Positions 12,180 through 24,289 are shown, counted from the stretch's first letter. The stretch: DNA of 64,000 bases from Nymphaea colorata (GCF_008831285.2 NC_045148.1:12527183-12591182), one strand, 5' to 3'. Notes: a model not told the origin generated them from the letters alone. Program-made: numbers and translations.

Positions 12180-12525
12180 TGTTAGAAATCAAAATAAAGA
12201 AATAACTAAAGGGACATGAATTTTTAAAGTGGTTCAGTCAATAGGCCTACGTCCACTGCTCTATCATTTCTTGCTTGCATTCATTTTGGTGGAGAGACTC
12301 CTTTATATAGAGGAGTTACATAAGAGGTCTCTTATTCCCAAGAAACATGACCTTTCATATTTCAACATACATGACTTTTTGTTTCTCAAGAGACATGTCT
12401 TTTCATCTCCCAAGAAACATGACTTTTCATCTCCCAATAGACATGACTTTTCATCCCTCAAGAGACATGTTTTTTCATCTCCCAAGTAATTCACTTTGAG
12501 AGCCTTCTTTATATTTTTGTTAACA
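12180..12525 (-). repeat. 5' LTR of the decayed copia element
   Basis: 346 bases, starting TGTTAGAAATC and ending GTTAACA. It carries six 24-bp minisatellite units (12346-12489) against seven in its partner, which accounts for the 23-base length difference. Confidence 0.85.
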
Positions 12526-12769
12526 CCGCCTACCTTTATTTCATCTCAACTCCCATAACCAAGATTTGAGAGATACAGAACGCATCCTACATATGAGAGC
12601 TCAGATGAATGTATTATCGTTGCCATCCTACCAACCAAATGTAGAATTCTAGGACTGCTCTGGCTGCCCAGTAAAAATGAGAGTGATATTTTTTAAACTA
12701 TTTTTTTTATTTTTTTTCTTCATGTTTTTCTGATGAGTAGTTGATTTTTTCCGCTCTCTCTCTCTCTCT

Positions 12770-12861
12770 CAAGTCTTTTATGTCACTGCCCAATAGTCTG
12801 TCGTTCTCCAAGCTGCCCTTCCTTTTTTCTGCTACTAAGGTCTATCTTATATAGTCTATCA

Positions 12862-12862
<1 letters not shown>
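12770..12862 (-). repeat. 93-bp copia internal fragment between CT repeats
   Basis: About 91% identical by eye to 10727-10819, inside the gag/protease-integrase border of the neighbouring copia element and in the same orientation. It is bounded on both sides by (CT)n runs and lies outside the element's LTRs. Confidence 0.85.

Positions 12863-12879
<17 letters not shown>

Positions 12880-12917
<38 letters not shown>
12880..12917. repeat. (TA)n microsatellite
   Basis: About 19 TA units directly following a (CT)n run. Confidence 0.95.
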
Positions 12918-12920
<3 letters not shown>

Positions 12921-13901
12921 AAATCCTCAGACTTCTCATAGCGTATTGCCGGTTCATGCAATATATCGGACAAACAGAGGTGATTGTGATTACAATATAT
13001 GTGTATATCACGCACGTGTGGGGGCATGGGTTGCACGCTTTTAAGTTTTCTTCCTTGACTGAGCTGTTCCTTAACTTTGATTGCATGTAAAGCTGAAAAG
13101 TGCAATTGAGAAAGCCAAGTGCACACACAATTTTGAAAAGGAGCACAACCAACCTACATAGACATCATGTGCTGGTCGGCGCGGGATACAACTTGTGATT
13201 GAGTGGATGCCAATTAAAGCAAGCAAATGGTACGTCGGCCCTGCCCTTAACTTTGGAGTAGCCATCTTCTTAATTTGAAGGCTCCAAAATTCCAAATGCA
13301 TCAGTTGGTTGGTTATTCACAAAGAGAAAAAAATAGAAAAACTCGGTCTATTTCTTTTTCTTCCTTGACAACCATACAAGCCTCATTTGGAACATGTGCT
13401 CGGCCGTCCAAATTAGTTGAACGAAAATATATAGTTCCATAAATGACCTTGACGGTGGCATATAAGATTTCATGGAAAGGAACAAAACAATGCTGCCTCG
13501 GAAAAATGCTAACAAAAAAGACATTGAAATAAAGCAACTGAAAGTTGGGGATGTTCTCTTTAATAAAAATCAAGAGTACGTGAAAAGCAGGTAGATACTT
13601 TAGCATAAAAAGTTGAAGTTTCTATGATACTTCATTTGACAGCATCCAAGTCAACACATGAGTTGTGGTGAGAAGCAGGACACATGTCATGACTCATGAG
13701 GAGAACACATGGCAAGAAACTCTCTTATGAGGTTTCCCTGGACATCTCTTGTACTGTATCCCTCCTCCCCTGAATTTAAGGACTCAATTGAAAGAAGCTT
13801 GCTTTTTTCTGGAATGCCTGATGAAGTGTCGAACATGTAGGGTAGGTGTCCGGCTGAAAAAGCAATTACTTAAAATAATTATATTACTTCTCAATAGACA
13901 C

Positions 13902-16300
13902 TTACAACACCCGAAACTTTTCACTTGACCAAATTGTCATATTACCACTCTATGTCATTCTCGAACTTCTTTGCAAAAGCATTTTAAAAATTGAAGAACT
14001 CACACCTGGATCAAGTCTGAACCTATTTTCTCAGTCTGTCCTACTTTTGATCGTCTTGTCGCCTTGGACCCATGTTCTATCATCTTCAATCATTTTCAGT
14101 TTTGTCCCACCATGCTCTAATAATGATTAGGCAAATCCCTATAAATGAATTCAAGAAAAAACTCATTGTGCCTAGTCTCAAATTCTTACTCATTTTGATA
14201 TCCAGAATCCAAGTTCATTGTTTCAGACTTTGGATCCACAATTATGATTCATAATCGAATCAAGATTTATTGTCCAAAATCTTTACTTTTGGATCTAGTT
14301 CTCACTTTTGAAACTTCCAACCCCTCGTGTTGGGTGAACTTTGATATATCTAATCTTCTGAGTGTGAATTGTCTATCCAAATCATTTACAATCCAGACAT
14401 TAAGTCATCTTTAGATTTGGATCGATGTCCGATTAAAGCCTAAATAATCTCATATCCGGATTTAAGATTCAATTTCCTAAAGTGGGCTCACCGGTCCAAA
14501 TTATTTAAATTCATTTCAAAATTCCAATCAAACTCAAGTGAATCAAATTTCAGTTCAATGTATTTCATATGATTTTCAAATTAAATTCAGGACGTGCAAA
14601 TGATTCTAAAAAACGATCAAATGGATTTGCAATTGGATTTTAAATCAATTCCATGATGACTTTCAAGTTAACTTTAAAGAGGTTTCCAAATGAACTATCA
14701 AGGATTTTCAAGCGATTTGAAGAGGTTTATAAGATTTCCAAATCAATTCCAAGGGGTTCCTAGTTAACTTTTAAAGTGATTTCTGAGTCCATTTGCTCGA
14801 CTTTTCAAAGGATTTGAAGTTAATTCCAAAATCAATTTAATGTGATTTCAAAAATTTTAGAATAAAAGTGCATCAATCTTCCAATGATTTGAAATCATAA
14901 GGATTGAGGTTTTGGATTCAAGAACCGAAATTCATTTTTTTTTTGAATAAATGAATTTGAATATTGGGGGGGTTTTCAAGTTGGTTTAAAAACCTTTGTT
15001 TTGGTGTTATTTGAAACACATAATTCTTGAGGATTTTGAAGATTTGGAATTGAGTTCTTTGCTGTGAACTCTAGATGATGATGATCATCTTATAATCAAA
15101 ATTGATTTTGAAGTCTTCTTTTGTCAAATCATGTGATTTGTAAAATTGATTCTTTTGAAAGAACATAGGTTCCAAATTGTTAGAAAACATGTTGTTTTCA
15201 AACGTACTTTGGCCAAAAAATTATGAATGCATTGCTTGTGTTTTCTTTTGAAGTTAAGTGAGGTTTACAAATTCTCATTGCAATATGACTTGGTCACTTT
15301 TTGCAACTCAAATTTGAATCACTTAACGTCTTGAGAATGTGCATGTGGTGCTATTGATTTTGAGTGAAAGTGAATGCATGAAACGAGAAGGGAAACTATA
15401 TGGAACATTCATTCTTCTCTCTCATAATCCCTCAAGATTCATTCATATGAAACATACATTCTTCGCTCTCTCATAATCTCTCAAAGTCTATATTGCATGT
15501 CATACAATCTATGGATGAAGATTGATTAAAATGTAGGACTTTCTCTATATGTGCTCATTATATGATTAAGCACATGAATTAGAGATGTAGTCCATAAGCT
15601 TGAGACTTGACATAAAATTATCAAAATGATGAAAATATATAAATGATGTCAAGTTCTATCTTTGAAATGGATGGGAGATGTGGATGACATCCACTTTCGT
15701 TTCAAAATAGATAAAAATCAGACCTTGTGTTGATTTAAATAGCTGAAAATTGTGGACATTGATTCCAATAAATATCTTGTTTCTTAGATGGAAATGACAA
15801 GTCTTTCAAATAGATTCAAATTCTAGTTTTGATATTAATGAGATCGTCAACTCTTTTTGGATGATTCTAGGATAATTGGCCTTTCAAATATGTAAATTTT
15901 GATATTCTTAAACCAATTCCCATAAAACATGGTCTGATTTCAACAACATACATACATCTTACGTATGGGGTTGCTGAAATTAAGTAAAAATGAAATGAAA
16001 ATGATTTTTTTATAGCCTTGCACTATGAAAATCAATCAAAACGATCATCCTTCTTAAAAACCAGTTTGGAAACGTATTCCAACCTGATTTTAAGAAAAGA
16101 AATATGATTTTCAACAAGAGATTGGACACATGTCTGTATATATATAACAACGTATATATATATACATACCTTACTCTTCAAAATGAAATTTTATCAAGGG
16201 ACCGCATGACTCATGAATCATGATGATTCATGGCTGGGTTCTTTTATGTAGGAAGATTGAAAACTTGTTTCAAATCTTCCCTACTACCCTTGATCAATTA
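13902..16300 (+). repeat. Probable degenerate gypsy-type LTR sequence
   Basis: Starts TACAACACCCGAAACTTTT, resembling the TGTWAYACCCCAAATTTTT start of the two recognised Tat-like LTRs. It shares their low-complexity style, with many TTCAAATT, GGATTC and CCAAATC words. A short repeated CATTCTTC..CTCTCATAATC block lies near 15400-15480. No coding motifs, partner copy or target duplication were found, so the call is tentative. Confidence 0.3.
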
Positions 16301-16359
16301 AATTGAAAGTCATGAATCAAAATGACTGTGAATAAGAAAGAAAATAAAACAATGCTCAA

Positions 16360-18478
16360 GCTTATTCGTCCATCATTTCGCCATGCAAGGGTGGATCACA
16401 TTCATAAGAACGTATCCATCCCTTATAAGCATTTTCATCATACATGGTGCAGCAAAATCACTCTCTCACCGTGGGATTCTCTCATGGTAGGGAGTTCAAA
16501 ATGGTATTAAGTTGGTTCCTTTGAAAGAGACGTGGCCTTGGGGCCCATTTCAAAATTTGATACTTAGGTTCATATTTAAGAAAAACCGACATATACATGC
16601 ATTATGCATTAACATGTACATTGAAGCGTAGGTTTCCCTTAGCTGAACATCATTCCCAGCCGTAAGCAAATGAAAATAAACTCTCCCATGAATTGCTGGA
16701 ATTAAAATAAAACAACAATAAGCTAAAGTAGAAGAGAAGTGAGTTAAAATCACCTACCTTGCGGTCGGTCTTGATGCTTGTCCTTCGTCTTCACTTGTTT
16801 TCTAACTCAAGCAATCCTAAGCAAGAATCCAACCGTGGTAAAGAGGGCTTCTCACCACGAAAATCCTAAGTAAGGGTTCACTTAAGCACCTTAACAAAAT
16901 CAATGGGGCGAATAGAAGAAAGTGAAGAAGAGAATGGGAGAAAAAGGGGAAGAGGGCTTGGACGAACCTCTTCTCTCTTCCTTGGCTTCTCCCTCCTAGC
17001 TCCTTGGCTGCAGCAATTTGATAGAATGCTCCAAAATTTCGTCCTCCCCCTTGGTGGCCAAAGGGAGGTTTATATAGAGGAGGAGGTGAGTTCAACCACC
17101 TTCTTAACTCACCTTGGGAACTTGCTTAAGACCTTGGGGACTTGTAAAATGAGTTAAATAGGCTTTAAAGGCTCTAATTGACCATTTCTCAGCCCATTTC
17201 CATGAGCTAGGTAGGCTGGGCTAGGTTTGGTCAACATGGGTTCAGACCTAGGTGACCATCTTGACCAAAATTTTGGATGAAAATGCCCTTGCACAGGGTT
17301 TTGCCCTTATTTTGTACTATTTATTTATTTTTTGTTTGAAATTGAGCTTGTAAGGTTAAAACCTAGTTACTAAGCTCTAAATGCCATTGAATTATGATAA
17401 TTCAATTTAAATTTTAATAAAATTCAAAAATTTTATCAAATTTGGTTCGAAAAGGGTATTTTCGTCCAAAACTTGATTGAAAATGGATTTCAACTGAATC
17501 AAACTTTCACTTGAGAAATTCAATTTAAATTTGGTATTTGATTCATGCATTTGACAAATTCAAATGTTTATTTGCCTTTCATAAACCTATTTAGGATTTT
17601 TAATCTTAATTTGACTACAGAAGGGCAAAATTATCCAAATTGATCAATTTTGATCAATTGACCAAAGTTAAAGCTCATTTGCGAGTAGTTTGACTTTATT
17701 TGAGGTAATTTCATAAATTTGGGTCAAGAAAGCTCTTAATTGAGCTAAATTGTACTTTGACTGAGTTTAGTCAAAGTGGGTTAAAGTCTATTTTCGTCCA
17801 TTAATTGGATCATGAGACAGACTTACGTTTTGATTGTGTTGAGCCCGTGGTGACTGAACCTAGCTGGAATTGACACCACATTTGAGTGCACCCAGGTCAA
17901 ACTTACTTGGATTAAGTAGGTTAGGTAAGTTTGACCAGTCTAGTAATTGCTTCATTGAAAATGATTTTTTTTTTAAGGAGGACCTGGTTAAAGAAGAGAG
18001 AGAGACATAAATGTCTCTCTTTTCCTGGGTTTCTCCTTTATTTCTTCTTGAAAATGACTTTTCTTCAATTAATTTGAGAGAAAATATTTATTTATTTATT
18101 ATTTTTTTGACATGGAGGGGGCGTGGCCCCTGGGGGGCTCTTGACCACACGGGCTAGGTGGGGGCCACACGTGGGTCCCACGTAGCATTCTAGACTGAAT
18201 TAGATCCAATTCTTGGATCTAAGTCAAAATTTGCATTTTGCAATTGGATTTGGATGTCAAATGACATTTGCAATTGGATTTGAATTTCAAATGACATTTG
18301 CAATTGAATTTGGACTCGTAATCCTGCATTGGGATTCGTGTCTCAGATTAAATTCACGATTTGAATCTAATTGTTCTTTGGATTCGAAATTGGCTTTGAA
18401 ATTACAAATTTTCACAATTCTTTTGTGAAATTTTCACATTGCTTCAATTTTGATGTGGAAAAATTTGGGGTGTTAACA
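16360..18478 (-). repeat. 3' LTR of a Tat-like gypsy element
   Basis: On the minus strand the LTR starts TGTTAACACCCCAAATTTTTC, immediately downstream of a polypurine tract. It has a TATA box about 1.4 kb in (17069-17076) and a transcribed segment homologous to 1-1335. The outer end could not be fixed; homology with the left copy runs to about 16360. Long LTRs of 2 kb or more suit this lineage. Confidence 0.65.
17069..17076 (-). promoter_or_regulatory. TATA box of the Tat-like LTR
   Basis: TATATAAA on the minus strand, within CCTCTATATAAACCTCC. The homology with the left-edge LTR fragment begins just downstream, which fits a U3/R boundary. Confidence 0.5.
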
Positions 18479-18495
18479 GATGCCCCTCTTTGCTG
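18479..18495 (-). other. Polypurine tract of the Tat-like element
   Basis: On the minus strand CAGCAAAGAGGGGCATC directly precedes the LTR start TGTTAACA. It primes plus-strand DNA synthesis in LTR retrotransposons. Confidence 0.7.
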
Positions 18496-18784
18496 TTAAG
18501 CAAGTTGAATAATTTGCTTAATAGCAAAGATTCACGCACCAAATTTTTGCAATCGTTTGGAAAATCCATTTTTCAAATGATGTTGAACCATCCTCGCTCG
18601 AGGAGAAATGCTAGGCATATACCTGAAATAAGAAGATTTTTCTCCATCTCATTGGAGACTTTGTAGAGGAATTAATGTTGGTTGAAACATTTTGTAATTG
18701 TGAAAGTTTTTGCATTTGATGCTTGGAGAAATTTGCCCTTGATGCCTTCTATACCATTGGCAAGTGTTTTTTCTCTCCTTTTAC

Positions 18785-20949
18785 TTAGTTTTTCACATAC
18801 TTGCTTTTGCTATTGAATTTTGATTTTCTTTTTGAGCCACCCTTCACTCTTGGGAGAAATTCCTCACTACCCCAAAAGCTACTACGGAGTTCCACCGCTT
18901 TGGCGGTTTTGTGTAGTTTGCTTTGTGTAATATCAAGTCTATCGGGCTTTCTTCTGAACCCTTGTAACAAGCTTTGGGCCGGTAACTCCTAGACCAATTG
19001 GCCTCAGGGTACCAAATGTAAAACACTCCCCGGGCTTACTTGCTCGAATTCAGAAGGCTTTAGGAGACTTAATATAGGCAAAATATTCATGGATTGCTTT
19101 TTAGCTTCACGACGTAAGCATAGGTCATATGCCCACTCGCGTCTGCTGAGCTTTGAACCAGAGGAACAACTACACTCACCCCGAGCTCATTGCTCAACTC
19201 ATTTCGCTTGATAGCTTTTTCTAGCATCTTGCCAAGGTCTTTTAGGTGACAAGACTTTTTCTTATGGCATCTCATGTCGGGCGACTCTCTTATGATAGAC
19301 TTCAGCATGCTCTGCCGCTTGTAGTCTTTTCTCGTCTAAGAGGTCTAATTGAGCAAGTCTCTTTTTTTTATATTTGCTAATTGGGAGTTCAATGAGAACA
19401 GCAAATTTCATTGCTGATTTTTGGACATGTAATGGAAGGACAATTTCCGTTCCATATACTAATTCTGCTGGTGTAGCATTGGTGGGTGTTCGAATTGTGG
19501 TTCGATACGCCCAAAGTGCATTGTGCATTTTCTCGTGCCAATCTCGGCCCGTTTCAACAGTTCTTTCTAAGACACAAATCAAAATCTTGTTGGTTGCTCT
19601 GCCTGACCATTACCTTGAGGATAATATAGGGCAGAGAAGTGATGTTGTATGTTGTGTTTGTGACAGATATTGCGCACTTTCTCATTTTTAAAATGAGTAC
19701 CGTTATCAGAAATGATATCATGCGGGATGCCAAATCTACACAAAAGATTTTTGTGAATGAAGGACACTACGTGTTGTCCTTCGACTGTTTTGAAAGTGAT
19801 CGCTTCCACCCATTTGGTGAAGTCATCTGTAGCTGCAAGAAAATACCTGTGTCCATTTGAGGTAGGTGGATTGATTGGACCGACTACGTCAAAGGTCCAC
19901 ATGGAGAATGGCCATGGTGAGCTGACCGAATGAAGGTACGCTGCTGGAGCATGAATTGATGGTGCATGCAACTGACATATGATGCATTTCTTGACAAATT
20001 GGTGACAGTCTCTTTGCATTGTGGGCCAATAGTACCCTGCTCTGACTATCTGCTTGACATACCCTACATGTCCCCCACAAATTCCTTCATGGGCTTCTTG
20101 AATGACTTCTAGTGCCTCATTTGCATCGAGACATCTAGCATATTCTGTGTTGAATCCTCTTCTGTATAGGATGTCGGCTAGAATGAAATATCTTGAAGAC
20201 ATGTGTCTCAAAACTCTTTGCTCTTTTCGAGACATTTCTGGTGGAAGTGTTTCAGTTTGGAGAAAATCCTTGATGTTTTGATACCATGGTGTTTCTCTAC
20301 TTTCTGCTTGCAACACCTGTTCTGGTATGACAAAATATGGTTGTTCGAGTCTTCCAACTTCAAAAGATCTGATAGATTCTCTAGGTTTGAAGGCAATGGT
20401 AGAGCCTAAACTGACTAAACCGTCTGCTATTGGGTTAAATTCTCTTTTGACATGTAAGAGTTGACATTCCTCGAACTGTCTTAAGAGGGAAGCTGCTAAC
20501 TCTTGATATGGGATCAATTTTTGATCTTTGACTTGCCAATCTCCATTGACCTGACTCACAACTAAGAGAGAATCTCCAAAAATGCGAACTCTCTGCACTT
20601 TAAATTTGAGCAACATTTTGAGTCCTTGGATTAAGGCCTCGTACTCTGCCATATTATGCGTGCAGGAAAAATTCAATTTGAGAGAGTAAGAAATCATTTT
20701 CCTTTCTGGTGTAATGAAAAGTATCTCAATGCCTGCCCCAACTGTGCTCTTAGATCCATGAAAGTACATCTCCCAAATCGGCTCTGGTTCAGTCGTCAGG
20801 ATTTGCTCATCTGAAAAATCATCATTTGTTCTAATTTCTTCATATAGAGCAAAATCTGTCAATTGGTCTGCAATGGCTTGCCCCTTGATTGATTTTTGTG
20901 ACACATATTCCAAATCATATTGCACAAAAACTAGGTTTTGAAAAGTCAT
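18785..20949 (-). pseudogene. Tat-like Ty3/gypsy RNase H-integrase, truncated
   Basis: The 456-residue frame at 19579-20949 opens at the end of RT (YDLEYVSQKSIKGQAIADQL). It contains an RNase H domain (HNMAEYEALIQGLK, FGDSLLVVSQ) in which the first catalytic Asp of the usual DGS is His (MYFHGSKS). The integrase has HEGICGGH and CIICQ of the zinc domain, FDVVGPI, SDNGTHF and NGQAEQ. A frameshift near 19580 moves the C-terminus (ERTVETGRDWHEKM, LWAYRTT) to 19262-19582. Sequence to 18785 is the degraded tail. Gag, protease and most of RT are missing, and the element ends abruptly at about 20949. Confidence 0.8.
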
Positions 20950-21176
20950 TAGAAAAATGTTTTCTCAAAGCTGAGTTTTAACAATTAACCATTTTTTGAA
21001 GTGGTTTGTCTAAACACTACCTTAGAGTGACATCCAAATGCCACTAAGTTTGTTAATTATAAGTTTACTTTTTGGTTTGTTGTTTTTGTTTCTAGCACTA
21101 GCACTTGAATAGAACTACACCTTTGGACTTAGTGCAACTGGTTGGATCAATATCTGGTAAAATAGTCATTGGTTTG
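20950..21176. other. Short spacer between two retroelements
   Basis: No recognisable coding or repeat sequence between the truncated gypsy element and the copia derivative. Confidence 0.4.
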
Positions 21177-21510
21177 TGTTAACAATTCTACCCAAATTGA
21201 TAAGGAAGGAAATCACAATGTTGCCAAGCGAGAAAGCCGTTGAAGATAATCTTGGAAGGAGTGAAAGAGGGAAACCTGAGCAGAAGAAGATTGACGTTAC
21301 CAAGAAAGCTGTTGACATCACCAAGAAGGCTGTTGAAAATCATCTCAACAAAAGACAAAGAAAGAAAATCTCATTAAATCTGGAATTGGTTCATATTCCC
21401 CTTAAGCTTAGTTCCATTCTGAAACTACAGCCTATGTAATAAGGCTTACACACACATTGTACATGTTGATCATGGACATAGGCTTGAATCAAGCTGAACC
21501 ACATTAATCC
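21177..21510 (+). repeat. 5' LTR of the copia deletion derivative
   Basis: Shares TGACGTTACCAAGAAAGCTG, TTGACATCACCAAGAA, GACAAAG and AAGGCTTACACACA with the right LTR. It carries an internal near-duplication of GTTACCAAGAAAGCTGTTG and CATCACCAAGAAGGCTGTTG. Confidence 0.7.
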
Positions 21511-21589
21511 TGGTCTTTTTCTTTTCTTACTATAATTTCTTTATCACCAAATCATTCCATCTCTTCAATATTTTGGCACTCACTTGTCC

Positions 21590-22200
21590 TAAAACATCCA
21601 TTGTTGTCAATTGTGCCAGTCAATTTATGCATCAAACCTCAACGATACAACCAGCCCATCAAAAGAATTCTCATATACCTCAAAGGATTTATATGGGTAT
21701 CAATATTTTAAATCAGAGAATGCTTGACTGATATGCTTATTTTGACTCAATTTGGGCTGGATGTTCTCAAACCAGAAGATCAACAATAGGCTTTTGCATA
21801 TTCTTAGAGCAAGTTGCATCTCTTGGAGTGCCAAAAAACAAAAGAGTATTTCTAGATCTAGTGCCAAGGCCGAGTATAGGACCATGGCATCTACAGCAGC
21901 TGAAATGACATTGATACAATTTCTTCTCAAAGATATTGGAGTCAAAATAGTAAAAGTTCTATTGTTATTTTGTGACAACAAGAACTCTCTTTACGTGACA
22001 GGGAATCCAGTTTTTCATGATAGAAGCATGCATATTCAAATCGACTATCACTATGTTCGAGATGGAGTTGCACTCAAGCAATTAGAAACTGATTACAACT
22101 CAACAAATAAACAAGCTGTAGATGTTTTTACTAAGACACTCTCAAAAGAAATTTTTAAGGCCTTGAGAAGACAACTCAGCCTTTTCCAGCGGTTATATTT
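21590..22200 (+). pseudogene. copia RT end and RNase H stub
   Basis: Begins with QFMHQTSTIQPAHQKRILIYLKG and continues through ISWSAKKQKSISRSSAKAEYR, LLFCDNKNSLYVTGNPVFHD and QIDYHYVRDGVALKQL to DVFTKTLSKE, the normal copia C-terminus. A frameshift lies near 21750. The codons run up to the polypurine tract of the right LTR. Confidence 0.8.
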
Positions 22201-22209
22201 GAGGGAAAA

Positions 22210-22560
22210 TGTTAACGATTCTACCCAAACTGATAAGAAAGGAAATCACAACGTTACCAAGATTATCGTGAAAACCATTGAAGATAATCTTAGAAAGAAA
22301 GGAGGAGGGAAACTCAAGAGAAGAAGATTGACGTTACCAAGAAAGCTGTTGACATCACCAAGAAAGTAGTTGTGCATCATCTCGACAAAAGACAAAGAGG
22401 AAAAATCTCATTAAATCTAGAATAATTGGTCCATTATGAAATTGTAGCCTATATAATAAGGCTTACACACATATTGTAAAATAATTTTTTCCCTCTTGTT
22501 GAATATATCTGTTTCCTGTGTGTGTTGACCGTGGACGTAGGCTTGAATCTAACAGAACCA
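22210..22560 (+). repeat. 3' LTR of the copia deletion derivative
   Basis: Homologous to the left LTR over about 340 bases with many scattered differences, which implies an old insertion. The distal end is uncertain. Confidence 0.65.
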
Positions 22561-24250
22561 CGTTAATCCATGAGCACCGACTTCTTGTATAAACTAAAGC
22601 AGACAAGTACTTTGAATGGAAGGATGTTATTTCATGTTAATTTAGTTTATGCTAGCAGGTGAACGGCACTGCCTTTTGGTGTGAGTGTTGTTTAGTCAAA
22701 CAAAAAAAAAAGAAAAGAAAAACTTTAGATATGTGACTTCCTAGTCCCACTTTTGTAAAACCTCTTGTCTAAGTACCGTATATCTCAATTTATGTTTATT
22801 TAACCTTGCGTAAGAAGTGACTCTTGTGAAATTTGATTTGTTTGACGGCATTGCATTAAACCCCACTCATTGCATTAACCTCTTGAAGCTGGTTAAAAAC
22901 CTAATCTATTCTATTGTATTTCGTATGCCCATTTGAAATATAAACTGACATTAACATTGTCTAGACTTATGGTGCATGCATGACACTCATTCCAACAAAG
23001 TAATTTCAGATGTAACACTGCATACTGGAAATGATTTAATGGAACTGTACTGCTCCTTAGTCAAGGTTTGGTTCTTGTGCATCGGGGCACGCATGATCCC
23101 ACCCGCCAGCACCACTCTGAATTTAGGAAAGAGTAAGTAAATAGTTGTCCAAGAATACGCTGCTTGCTTGCAGGAATACAACAAACAAATTAATGATTTA
23201 AGCATTTTACGCTTTGAAACATATGGGTCACATGGAAGGGGTGTTGAATAGGACAAGAATGAGGTACTCATCTGCAGCTCCTCCACATATTTCATGAATT
23301 CTTAGTGCCCTGTCAATGTTACAAGCAAATGGAGCGTCTCATGGCATTGTTTTCGAGAGTCAAAGTTGCAGTTATGACGCACTTTACTCCATTGACTTGA
23401 AGATTGTGAACAACGCTGCGGACCTATTCTACAACAACTGGGAAACCTGCTAAAAAACAATTCTCTTTTATTGTTGGGTCACTGTACACCTTTTTAAAAT
23501 ATTCTCCTGCTCACCAAACTCGCCTTTCACAAGTATTTTCTTATTTTTTTATTCATTATCGGCAATTGTGGCTGTGGGAGAATTGGCGGTGATCTTTCTC
23601 TCTCTCCTCCCTCTCTCTCTTTTGTTTCATTCATTTGGAGGAATGGGACCTAAACATCTTCTGCTTAATTTTCCTTTGGAAAGGGAATTTCCTTTGGAAA
23701 GGGAAAGAGGGAGGTGTGTTGCCGCTTCCTTCAAGGGATTAAGCTTCACACTTGGGTACACGTGATGTTGCCATGAAGTCTTATTCGCGGTTGAAAGAAA
23801 GTCCAACCCACCGGACAGGATTTTTTAACAGTAACTGGACAAAAGAGTGTTTAATGCCGTTCCGTTCCGAGTCGAGGCGACGCGAGATATCACCACAAAG
23901 ACAAGTTTCCCACAAAGTAAAGCTGATTCCACCTATCAAACACGTCACAAGGGAAGCAATGAAATCTAGTTGCATTCCCTCCTCCCTCAACCCGGGTGGC
24001 TTTCGCAAAACTTTTAACTTTGTGGACGGCCAAAGCCCTGCCCCACTTACTGCAAGTCTGCAATCAACAATCATCATTTATGTTAGAGTAAATAAACTTT
24101 AAATAACAGACAGTAAGTGACAATCTCTCTCCTATAGAACATAGGATCTATTTTTTTCTTTCTTCTTCCCGATCCTTCTTCCCTCCTCCTCACTCTTCTC
24201 TTTTTTAAGATCCTGTTTCCTATTTATCATATTAACATTTTACTGTTGTT
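22561..24250. other. Intergenic region upstream of PAT1
   Basis: No recognisable gene or transposon. Pyrimidine-rich stretches at 23580-23630 and 24140-24210 precede the PAT1 promoter region. Confidence 0.5.
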
Positions 24251-24256
24251 AACGTC

Positions 24257-24264
24257 TATATAAT
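24257..24264 (+). promoter_or_regulatory. Candidate TATA box of PAT1
   Basis: TATATAAT lies about 530 bases before the start codon, and a pyrimidine-rich region follows from about 24290. The distance implies a 5' leader of roughly 500 bases. No transcript evidence is available; other start sites are possible. Confidence 0.35.
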
Positions 24265-24289
24265 GAAGCTAAGGCGACTGGGTGGGTAA

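Larger units (their letters stand above)
5115..12525 (-). mobile_element. Ty1/copia element with both LTRs, decayed, split by a solo LTR
   Basis: The LTRs at 5115-5483 and 12180-12525 both begin TGTTAGAAATCAAAAT. The element is flanked by the 5-bp target-site duplication CCGCC (5110-5114 and 12526-12530). A primer binding site beside the right LTR and a polypurine tract beside the left LTR show transcription on the minus strand. Internal order from the right is gag, protease/zinc finger, integrase, RT and RNase H, all with frameshifts or stops. A gypsy solo LTR at 6372-8932 is inserted in the RT region. Without that insertion the element would be about 4.8 kb, normal for plant copia. Confidence 0.9.
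12526..13901. other. Intergenic sequence
   Basis: No recognisable gene. Contains a stray copia fragment (12770-12862), CT and TA microsatellites, and otherwise unremarkable sequence with short random frames. Confidence 0.5.
21177..22560 (+). mobile_element. copia deletion derivative with both LTRs
   Basis: Two direct repeats, each starting TGTTAAC.ATTCTACCCAAA, begin at 21177 and 22210 and flank a short internal region coding only for the end of RT and RNase H. A polypurine stretch (TTTGAGGGAAAA) precedes the right repeat. The whole unit is about 1.4 kb against about 5 kb for an intact element, so gag through most of pol has been lost. The ends near 21510 and 22560 are approximate because the repeats diverge there, and no target duplication was found. 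Confidence 0.75.

Noticed and set aside
18213-18428. 71-residue repetitive frame
   Set aside because: Falls in the low-complexity U3 part of a gypsy LTR with repeated CAATTGGATTTG words.
22987-23295. 102-residue minus-strand frame upstream of PAT1
   Set aside because: No recognisable family, no conserved motif, no supporting gene structure.
23568-24102. Short + strand frames before PAT1
   Set aside because: No motif or splice logic linking them to PAT1; pyrimidine-rich promoter-type sequence.
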